In this document: one piece after another, positions 31,601 to 37,413 of the stretch
How positions within the stretch are numbered: the first letter of the stretch is position 1
How the letters are laid out: every line of letters begins with the position of its first letter
Assembly: GCA_900321895.1 (NCBI GenBank)
Contig: ONYB01000074.1
Coordinates: forward strand, 1-38,985
Reading direction: 5' to 3'
From: an uncultured Brachyspira sp.
Lineage (GTDB): Bacteria; Cyanobacteriota; Vampirovibrionia; Gastranaerophilales; Gastranaerophilaceae
Length of the DNA stretch: 38,985 nt
Made by a program: the position numbers and the translations under genes
Notes under the pieces: generated by a model
The model's database searches: none
Told to the model about the DNA's origin: nothing
Seen by the model: the letters and a program-made list of their open reading frames with translations, nothing else

Positions 31601-32013
31601 AAATGATTGAATATAAACGACTTGCGGATGTAAAAAATGATGTTGAATTAGATTATATAACGGAAGAATGGAAAGACCGATTTGCCAAGCCTCCGGAAAG
31701 TGTCGAAAATCTTATAAAATTAATCAGAATTCGACTTGCAGCAAGCGATATAAAAATTGCAGCAATCCGCGAAACTTCCGACAATATAAGAATTTACACT
31801 CCATACACCCAACCGGAATGGAAAATCATCTACAAAGAATTGCCACGAGAAATAACGAAAAAACTTAAATTCACAATAGCCCCTCCGTCCTGCCAAGAGG
31901 GCAATTCCATTTTGCTCTTGGACAATTCATATATGAATTTTGATGAAGTATTTAACATTTTGACAGATTTGTTCTATTATATACATAAAATTAGTCATGA
32001 ATACAAAAACTAA
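28609..32013 (+). CDS. mfd: Transcription-repair coupling factor
   Basis: The 1134-residue ATPase removes RNA polymerase stalled at DNA lesions and recruits UvrA. Domains in order: the UvrB-like N-terminal module (about 1-330); the CarD-like RNA-polymerase interaction domain starting EGEYVVHSIHGVGIYKG (about 459); the superfamily-2 helicase core with Walker A GDVGFGKTE (about 607-615), DEEH (about 709) and SATPIPRT; the QLRGRVGRSQRQAYCY motif VI region; and the C-terminal TRCF domain (IPDEWVGSAEQKMIEYKRLA). Length is close to E. coli Mfd (1148). The SurA-like lipoprotein gene follows after 19 nt. Confidence 0.97.
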   Translation: MFSIDCLNTNESFQQFRADVKSGMSFAVTGLLTILRLLLVQKTHEISGKKVLFITSTEQNALKYQSDFKRAFGVDASLLPFQNISMYESVASNVYDYAEQIKILHEKPEFVIAPAKTLLEKFPNETFFKNNSIKIKIGDEIDLKDFSQKLVNLGYKRSTMVSDIAEFSIRGDIADVFSLDKNPVRIELWGDEVVDIRYFNNETQKSIEKVKEIEILPVYKFVLPQDRVLKDVPKEIVEQVENEGYFEGIEVYQNYFNRELVSVLDYFKDYTIIFDETSEVYAKIEFIDENFTKQLQENLKLGLNYELDGLNHTTYEEFIRQLAGFVKIGLNNFLDGETDEIVEFNTQPVKNFAANLDEIAQFINEKTSLNSEQTTTYNIIIATDYPERVKEILKEREVFAEIEYTESISCHGGILEDFDTIILTDRELFNKRSKEVTSTKRSYYKEKPEFIESINDIKEGEYVVHSIHGVGIYKGLTQQEIDGQLKDYLTIEYASKDRLHIPAEQINLLCRYRGSGNIKPKLSRMGGKDWENTKAKVKKEVEQVAYDLLRLYARRKMQKGIQFLPDTTWQVEMEEAFEYTETPDQMKAIVDVKADMESENPMDRLICGDVGFGKTEVAMRAIFKAVTSGKQVAVVVPTTILALQHYQTMSERFKPFGVQVELLSRFRTHKEQKETVKNLATGKCDVVIGTHRLLQDGIVFKDLGLLVIDEEHRFGVRHKEKLKQLRENIDIITMSATPIPRTLYMSLSGIKDMSVINTPPKNRLPIKTFVGVWNENMVKNAIVHELDREGQVFYLYNRVETIEEFKLQLQKLVPNARIAIGHGQMDEKALEQVIIDFANHEYDVLLATTIIENGIDIPNANTMIIHDADRFGLAQLYQLRGRVGRSQRQAYCYCFYKRQKEMTKEAVQRLKAIKEFTTLGSGYQIALRDVEIRGVGNILGTKQHGHMINVGFDTYCDLLEEAVQEIQGEHVEKEVQTIVDINVTAFIPDEWVGSAEQKMIEYKRLADVKNDVELDYITEEWKDRFAKPPESVENLIKLIRIRLAASDIKIAAIRETSDNIRIYTPYTQPEWKIIYKELPREITKKLKFTIAPPSCQEGNSILLLDNSYMNFDEVFNILTDLFYYIHKISHEYKN

Positions 32014-32032
32014 CCAAAGAAAGAGAGAGTTT

Positions 32033-33175
32033 ATGAAAGGAAAAAAATTACTTGCAACCGTTGCACTATCTGCACTTTTGTTCACAGGCTGCGGTATTAA
32101 ATCAGCTCAAACAATTATTACCGTAAACGGTCAAAAAATTACCCAAGGTCAATATGATGCAAAATTTAAAGAAGCATCTCAAAGCGGTATGATGGCACAG
32201 TTTGGTATCGACGTTAACGACGGCAAAAATAATTTTCTTGCTAGTTTGATTAAGAATAAAGTTATCAATGAACTCGTTGTCCAAAAACTTCTTGATCAAG
32301 AAATTGCAAAACGTGGAATTAAAGTTACAAACGAAGACGTCAACAACGCAATCAAAGAAATCGTTGACAAAGTCGGCTCAAAAGAACAATTAGACCAAAT
32401 TTTAAAACAAAATGGTGTAACTCCTGCACAATTCAAAAAAGATTTGACACAAGAAGTTAAGCTCAAGAAATTGGCTCAATCTCTCGGCAGCACAACAGTT
32501 TCTGACGCTGACGCAAAGAAATTCTACAACGAAAACATCAGCAAATTCAAATATCCTGACAAAGTTAGAGCTTCGCACATCTTGATTGCAGTAAATCCTC
32601 AGGAAATCGAAGAAATTATCAAAACAGATAAAGCAAACAAAGACTTGACAGAAGCTCAAATAAAAGCAAAAGTAAATGAAGAAGTTGCAGCAAAAGAGGC
32701 TAAAGCTAAAGAAATTTTGGCACAGGTTAAAAAAGACCCATCACAATTTGCTAAAATTGCAAAAGAAAACTCCGACGATACAACAACTGCAGTAAAAGGC
32801 GGTGAACTCGGATTTTTCGCAGCAAAAGAAATGGTTCCTGAATTTTCAAAAGTTGCCTTCTCAATGAAACCGAACACAGTTTCAGGCATTGTAAAAACAC
32901 AATTCGGCTACCACATCATCATGGTAACGGACAGAATGGCAGCAGGACAACAGCCGTTTGAAAAGGTTAAGAGCGACATCAAAGGCTACCTCGAAAACCA
33001 AAAACAGCTTGACTCAATCGACAACTTGGTTGAATCCTTGAAGAAAAGTGCCGATATTCAATACGTAAACAAAGAATACGATCCGACAGAAATTCAAAAA
33101 AGTATTCAAACAGAAATGAACGGAGCACCGAAAAAAGCTGAACCAGCAAAAGCAAAAGCAGCTCCAAAAAAGTAA
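32033..33175 (+). CDS. SurA/PrsA-like parvulin peptidyl-prolyl isomerase lipoprotein
   Basis: The 380-residue protein has a lipoprotein signal (KKLLATVALSALLFTGC, lipid Cys20). It also has a SurA_N-like helical chaperone segment (about 35-165, with ITQGQYDAKFKEASQSG and LDQEIAKRGIKVTNEDV) and one parvulin domain (about 180-315: KVRASHILIAV, GGELGFFAAKEMVPEF, TQFGYHIIMV). A Lys/Ala/Pro tail ends it. The protein should assist folding of exported proteins at the membrane. Start 32033 follows AGAGAGAG and matches the signal peptide; a frame from 31997 would add a 12-residue polar leader overlapping mfd. It probably shares an operon with mfd. Confidence 0.92.
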   Translation: MKGKKLLATVALSALLFTGCGIKSAQTIITVNGQKITQGQYDAKFKEASQSGMMAQFGIDVNDGKNNFLASLIKNKVINELVVQKLLDQEIAKRGIKVTNEDVNNAIKEIVDKVGSKEQLDQILKQNGVTPAQFKKDLTQEVKLKKLAQSLGSTTVSDADAKKFYNENISKFKYPDKVRASHILIAVNPQEIEEIIKTDKANKDLTEAQIKAKVNEEVAAKEAKAKEILAQVKKDPSQFAKIAKENSDDTTTAVKGGELGFFAAKEMVPEFSKVAFSMKPNTVSGIVKTQFGYHIIMVTDRMAAGQQPFEKVKSDIKGYLENQKQLDSIDNLVESLKKSADIQYVNKEYDPTEIQKSIQTEMNGAPKKAEPAKAKAAPKK

Positions 33176-33203
33176 AGGCAATAGGACGATAAGTCCATTA
33201 CAT

Positions 33204-33243
33204 AAAAGCGGACAATGTGATTTTTTCATGTCGTCCGCTTTTT
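33204..33243 (+). terminator. Terminator after the parvulin gene
   Basis: AAAAGCGGAC (33204-33213) and GTCCGCTTTTT (33233-33243) enclose a partly paired loop. It ends the mfd-parvulin transcript. Confidence 0.88.
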
Positions 33244-33270
33244 GCATGGTTATTAACTCACCCTTTGTGG

Positions 33271-33300
33271 GAGATTTTTGATTTGCTCCTCAAGATGACA
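33271..33300. repeat. REP-like remnant upstream of the hydrolase gene
   Basis: GAGATTTTTGATTTGC (33271-33286) followed by TCCTCAAGATGACA (33287-33300) resembles, on the opposite strand, the widespread 'GTCATCCTGAGCGAAG...GATCTC' intergenic repeat of several phyla. This is recognition from memory and only one copy is in the window. Confidence 0.35.
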
Positions 33301-33308
33301 TGTTTTTA

Positions 33309-33336
33309 CCCCCCCTTCACTCTTCACCCTTCACCT
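33309..33336. repeat. C7 tract and TTCACYC tandem repeats in the promoter region
   Basis: A run of seven C (33309-33315) is followed by three tandem copies of a TTCACYC-type heptamer (33317-33336), directly upstream of the extended -10 at 33344-33352. Both kinds of tract are prone to slippage. Confidence 0.7.
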
Positions 33337-33343
33337 CTTTTCA

Positions 33344-33352
33344 TGCTATAAT
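33344..33352 (+). promoter_or_regulatory. Extended -10 promoter of the hydrolase operon, predicted leaderless start
   Basis: TGC (33344-33346) plus a perfect TATAAT (33347-33352), then 6 nt (CTTGTC) to the ATG at 33359. The -35 region holds TTCACC (33323-33328) at an 18-nt spacing. Confidence 0.72.
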
Positions 33353-33358
33353 CTTGTC

Positions 33359-34519
33359 ATGAAAAAGATATTTTTAACTATTATTACTGCACTTTTGATG
33401 TGTAATCAGGCATTCGCCACAGAACAGGTCAGCTTTGTTTATATTAACGGCTCTAACAACAACGACGTCAAGATGAAGAACTGGTTTGAAAAAGGGGTCA
33501 AAAAACTTCATCCCGTTATGAAAAAGAATTTTGAAAAGTATGCGTACACAGACTTTTTGAAAAATGGGGAAGTCACTATTAATAACGAGCCGTCAATGTT
33601 CTTTTGGGGTGACAAAAGCCGTAGAGATTTAAGTTTTGTAGAACAACAACTCGATTTGTCAAAGGCGTTCAGCCCTACTATCGCTTACAAAGTTCGCTCA
33701 ATGTTGGCAGCGTTTTTGCACGACGCAATTTGGGTTCAGAAAAACCACCACATGTTGACGGTTATTGATGAACTGAACGAGCAGGTTAAAGCCGAAAACG
33801 CCCGTGGTAACAAGGTTGTTTTGTTCGGATATTCTGCCGGAAGTTTTATTACTTACGAATATCTGTTCAACAAAGCTCCGTATTTGGATTTTGCAGAATT
33901 GACAAATGTGTTGAACTTGACGGACGATATTCGAGCTTATGTAAAAGAAAATCCTGTCAAAAACACCTGCATTTCTGCACTTTCTGACGCCAAAATCGGC
34001 GGTGTTTCAAGTGCAGGACACCTCGTTTTTGACCAAAGCACTTTCAAGGAAAAATACAAAAACCTCGACAGCTCAACAGAAAAAGTCTGCATGCCTGACG
34101 GTGCGATTAAGGGTATCGTAAATTTTGCAAGTCCGCTTGTACTCTTTTATTCGGACATTGCAGACCCCGAATACGAATTGACTTATTACAACAGATATAT
34201 GCTGAAATACATGCTGGAAAAAGACGTGTTTATGCTCACGGTCAACTTCAAAGAAGACCCGATGGGATATCCGACAACCAAAAACCTTTCAATCGACGAA
34301 ATCAGCAAAAAAGCAAATATCAAAATTGAAAACCCAACAGGCTTTGTGTTTGACAATTCTGACATTTGGAGCAAGCGAACTTTTCTTGTCGCACACACTT
34401 CATACTGGTCAGCACGAAAAACTTTTGCAAAAGCTGTTGCAAAGTCATACGTAGAAGGTCACAAATATTTTTATAACGAAGAAAACAAATCGCAAGAAAA
34501 AACAGATAAAAAATTGTAA
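33359..34519 (+). CDS. Exported alpha/beta-hydrolase-like protein
   Basis: A 386-residue protein with a clear signal peptide (KKIFLTIITALLMCNQAFA, cleavage probably after residue 20). After it, VSFVYINGSNNND resembles the first strand and oxyanion region of an esterase. VVLFGYSAGSFITYEYL (153-169) is a textbook nucleophile elbow with GYSAG and Ser159. Late in the protein NFASPLVLFYSD and FLVAHTSYW could supply the acid and the His, but these are guesses. It is likely periplasmic or secreted; lipid, ester or peptide substrates cannot be chosen. It is the first gene of a three-gene run ending in nagZ and is predicted to be leaderless. Confidence 0.75.
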   Translation: MKKIFLTIITALLMCNQAFATEQVSFVYINGSNNNDVKMKNWFEKGVKKLHPVMKKNFEKYAYTDFLKNGEVTINNEPSMFFWGDKSRRDLSFVEQQLDLSKAFSPTIAYKVRSMLAAFLHDAIWVQKNHHMLTVIDELNEQVKAENARGNKVVLFGYSAGSFITYEYLFNKAPYLDFAELTNVLNLTDDIRAYVKENPVKNTCISALSDAKIGGVSSAGHLVFDQSTFKEKYKNLDSSTEKVCMPDGAIKGIVNFASPLVLFYSDIADPEYELTYYNRYMLKYMLEKDVFMLTVNFKEDPMGYPTTKNLSIDEISKKANIKIENPTGFVFDNSDIWSKRTFLVAHTSYWSARKTFAKAVAKSYVEGHKYFYNEENKSQEKTDKKL

Positions 34520-34532
34520 AAGGAGAATAACT

Positions 34533-35117
34533 ATGGAATTTGGAAACGGTGTTCAATTTGATCCGGGGTTTGCCGCTCACATTTCGGCAATCGTTCCGAA
34601 CATTGAATATATTTACGGAAACATCAACAGATACAAAAACTTTGGTCAGAAAAAACAGTTTTTCAAAATGCACTATACAAACATTGAAAAATTGCTCAAC
34701 AACTACATTGCGTTTTATCTCGGCTGTATGCTTTGGGCAGACGCTATCAAAACTTTGCCTGACAAAACTATTTTGAACAACTTCTGTTGCGGTAGTGAAT
34801 ACAACGAGGACGAAACTCTCTACGAAGTAATTTTCACAACCGAATACGCAAAACAATTTGCAAAAGATATGAAATATTATGCGGGGAAAGATTACAAGGT
34901 TGACGATTACAAATTCGACATTCTTAACGCTTATAAAGAATTTTTGAAAGCAAACGAAGGGTTTACAAAACTCAAAAAGACTGACGACATCAAACTTCCT
35001 GACTGCTTAAAGGTTTTGTCGGATGCAGAGGCTCAAACAGTTATTGAAAAAATAGAAAAAGTTTTGGAAAAAGAAGATTTGACAGACCTTTACGAACTCA
35101 AAGACATGATTTTGTAG
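34533..35117 (+). CDS. Hypothetical protein, 194 residues
   Basis: I recognise no family. The protein has no signal peptide or strong membrane span; it is mixed helical and rich in Tyr, Lys and Asn. Notable parts are NIEKLLNNYIAFYLGCMLWAD (about 51-71), FCCGSEYNEDETLYEVIFTTEY (Cys pair near 85), and a charged C-terminal helix (AQTVIEKIEKVLEKEDLTDLYELKDM). A strong AAAGGAG site precedes the ATG. It lies 13 nt after the exported hydrolase and 8 nt before nagZ, so all three are probably cotranscribed. It may be a cytoplasmic partner of one of them, which is inference. Confidence 0.75.
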   Translation: MEFGNGVQFDPGFAAHISAIVPNIEYIYGNINRYKNFGQKKQFFKMHYTNIEKLLNNYIAFYLGCMLWADAIKTLPDKTILNNFCCGSEYNEDETLYEVIFTTEYAKQFAKDMKYYAGKDYKVDDYKFDILNAYKEFLKANEGFTKLKKTDDIKLPDCLKVLSDAEAQTVIEKIEKVLEKEDLTDLYELKDMIL

Positions 35118-35125
35118 GAGCAACA

Positions 35126-36100
35126 ATGGATATAAGAGAAAAATTATATCAGATGTTTATTCTCGGACTTGACGGGAACGGCTACAAAGAGGCTCTGACA
35201 AAAGGTTTGGGTGGAATAATCTTTTTTACAAAAGATATCCAAACACCAGAACAATTCAAAAATCTTTGTGCCGAAATCACGTCGCAAAGCAAAATCACAC
35301 CGTTTCTTTCTATTGACCAAGAAGGCGGAAGAGTCGAACGTACCGAGAATATTCACGGTGGCAAAAAATATTTGAGTGCTAAATTTGCCTTTGAAAAAGG
35401 GGAAGAATTTTTGAGAAACCAGACAGACGAAATCGCAAAAGAACTCAAAAGTTATGGCATAAATATGAATTTTGCACCTTGCATTGATGTCAACACAAAC
35501 CCTAACAACCCAATTATCGGCGAACGAGCTTTTTCCAATAAGCCCGAAGAGGTGATTTTTGGGCAAAAAATTGTTTCTACAACGTATCGCAACAACGGAA
35601 TTATTCCATGCGTCAAACATTTTCCGGGGCACGGGGACGCAAATGCAGACAGCCATTTGACTTTGCCACAAATAAATCTTACGCTGAAAGAAATGGAGCA
35701 AACTCACATAAAACCGTTCGCCGACGCCGTAAAAGACGGAATTGAAATGGTTATGGTGGCACACCTACATTGCACCTGCTTTGAGAAGGAGGAAATCCCA
35801 ACATCCTTAAGTAAAAATGCCATAAATTATTTGAGAAACTCGCTAAACTTTAACGGAGTCGCAATCTCTGATGACATGATTATGAAAGGAGTTGCAAAAT
35901 TCGGAGCAAAAACTGCCTGCGAAATGGGTATTCGAGCAGGACTGAACATGTTTATCTACAGGAACTCGTTGCCTGAAACCATTGATATAATTGAATTTCT
36001 TGTTCAAAAAGCTCAAGGTGACAGAGAACTTTTCGCAAATATCGAAACTTCTTTTGAAAAAATAATTGAACTCAAAAAGAAATTCGGATTATTAAAATAA
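35126..36100 (+). CDS. nagZ: Beta-N-acetylhexosaminidase, NagZ type (GH3)
   Basis: The 324-residue single-domain GH3 enzyme removes N-acetylglucosamine from anhydromuropeptides during cell-wall recycling. It has SIDQEGGRVERT (substrate-binding loop), INMNFAPCIDV, the histidine loop VKHFPGHGDANADSHLTLP (from about residue 162), and the nucleophile region ISDDMIM (Asp249). No signal peptide is present, consistent with cytosolic NagZ. GGAG precedes the start. It is the last gene of the run behind the exported hydrolase, ended by a bidirectional terminator. Confidence 0.93.
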   Translation: MDIREKLYQMFILGLDGNGYKEALTKGLGGIIFFTKDIQTPEQFKNLCAEITSQSKITPFLSIDQEGGRVERTENIHGGKKYLSAKFAFEKGEEFLRNQTDEIAKELKSYGINMNFAPCIDVNTNPNNPIIGERAFSNKPEEVIFGQKIVSTTYRNNGIIPCVKHFPGHGDANADSHLTLPQINLTLKEMEQTHIKPFADAVKDGIEMVMVAHLHCTCFEKEEIPTSLSKNAINYLRNSLNFNGVAISDDMIMKGVAKFGAKTACEMGIRAGLNMFIYRNSLPETIDIIEFLVQKAQGDRELFANIETSFEKIIELKKKFGLLK

Positions 36101-36138
36101 TCAACTTACTAAATTTTTAATCAAAAAATTTCCATATC

Positions 36139-36167
36139 AAAAAGACCGCCTAAGTGACGGTCTTTTT
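36139..36167. terminator. Bidirectional terminator between nagZ and the HEAT-repeat gene
   Basis: AAAAAGACCG (36139-36148) and CGGTCTTTTT (36158-36167) form a 10-bp stem with a 9-nt loop. A- and T-tracts serve both converging genes. Confidence 0.9.
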
Positions 36168-36196
36168 AATTATAACATTTTGGCTTAACTTTTAAA

Positions 36197-37054
36197 TTAG
36201 AATGTAGCAGCAGGTTTTTTCTGAACTGTAGCACCAGGGATTGATTGCCAGTTAGCTGCCATAATTTTCTTAAATGATTTCAAAGCTGTGTCTTCAAGTT
36301 CACCGAGTTCTTCAGCTTCCATAATCAATTCTCTCAACGGAAGCAAAGCACGTTGGTCACGAAGTACGCCCAATGCTGCTGCAGCACCCGCTCTAACAAG
36401 TTCATTTTCGTTACGGTTTTTCATAACGTCAATCAACGCAGGAACAGCTTTTGTATCATTCAATTTGCCGAGTGAAGTAACCGCATAAATTCTAACGTTT
36501 ACCCATTCGTCATACAACATATTAATAACTTTATCAACAGCTTTTTTGTTACCGATTTCACCCAAAGCTCTCGTTGCGTCGCAACGAACATTAACTTTTT
36601 CGTGGTCAAGAGATTCAATCAAAGCATCAGTTGCAACATCACCGATTTCAATCAAAGCGTCAGTTGCAGTGATACAAACTTGAGGGTTTTCATCATTCAA
36701 AGCCTCTACAAGAGGTTCAACAACGATTGCACCGCCCAAACGTCCGAGAGCACGAGCTGCACGAACTCTAACGTCAACGTTTCTGTCTTCTCTCAAAGAT
36801 TCAATAAGGTGAGTAGTTGCTTTTGAATCACCGAGTTCACCCAACGCACGAGCTGCGTAAAGTCTTACAGAACCGTTTTTGTCGTGTTTCAAAACATCAA
36901 TCAATGGTTCAACAGCTTTAGAGTCACCCATTTCACCAAGAACACGGGCTGCGTTATATCTAACCTTTTCAGAATTACTTGTTTTCAAATCTGTCAATAA
37001 TTCTTCAAATGATTTTTTAACCTGTTTTTTCTTACCATTTACACTAATTGTCAT
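36197..37054 (-). CDS. HEAT-repeat protein (PBS-lyase type repeats)
   Basis: The 285-residue protein is made of seven regular HEAT-like repeats of 30-33 residues beginning near residues 31, 63, 95, 126, 156, 187 and 220. Each has the pattern VRxxAxxALGxLGDxxAVxxLIxxL. A basic N-terminal helix (KKKQVKKSFEELL) and a C-terminal cap ending in PGATVQKKPAATF frame them. Such solenoids are scaffolds or lyase-related in cyanobacteria; here no phycobilisome gene is present and the repeats are probably a protein-binding scaffold. A strong GGAGGAAAA site precedes the ATG. The gene stands alone between terminators or intergenic DNA. Confidence 0.9.
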   Translation of the reverse strand: MTISVNGKKKQVKKSFEELLTDLKTSNSEKVRYNAARVLGEMGDSKAVEPLIDVLKHDKNGSVRLYAARALGELGDSKATTHLIESLREDRNVDVRVRAARALGRLGGAIVVEPLVEALNDENPQVCITATDALIEIGDVATDALIESLDHEKVNVRCDATRALGEIGNKKAVDKVINMLYDEWVNVRIYAVTSLGKLNDTKAVPALIDVMKNRNENELVRAGAAAALGVLRDQRALLPLRELIMEAEELGELEDTALKSFKKIMAANWQSIPGATVQKKPAATF

Positions 37055-37413
37055 TAATTTTCCTCCGACACTACTTTATATTTTACACCTACGTATTTAT
37101 AAAAACATTTGTGAAAATATAATTGCCTTTTTTACCTTCTTTTTATTAAAATTTGTAACATACATCTTTTACCGGAATTGTCCTAGTGTTTGTGATGTCT
37201 GCTGACTGCAACCGTTTCGGGGTATTTTGGTGAAACCTTTTTGCAATCGATTAAGGGTAACACGAACACTTTATACATGTATAGTAACATATTTTTTATT
37301 TTTTGTGTGTAATTTGTTTTAAAAATTCAAAAAATCATCTGTTTGTTTTTTTAAACAAATCTATCTTTCACTATTAGCAACATGATTTTTGTAACATTTT
37401 TTCACATTTCCTA
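37055..37413. other. 359-bp intergenic region before the HEAT-repeat gene
   Basis: No gene found. It holds the upstream region of the minus-strand HEAT gene and the 3' flank of the kinase gene. Structured bits: TGCAA/TTGCA (37207-37211, 37241-37245) enclosing GTTTC/GAAAC (37214-37218, 37232-37236); a 12-bp palindrome TATACATGTATA (37272-37283); and TTTGTTT/AAACAAA (37342-37348, 37353-37359). They could be operators, or a long structured leader if the promoter is far upstream. Confidence 0.45.

Noticed and set aside
36197..37054. Phycobilisome lyase function of the HEAT-repeat protein
   Set aside because: The resemblance is to the repeat units only; no phycobiliprotein genes or catalytic features are present.
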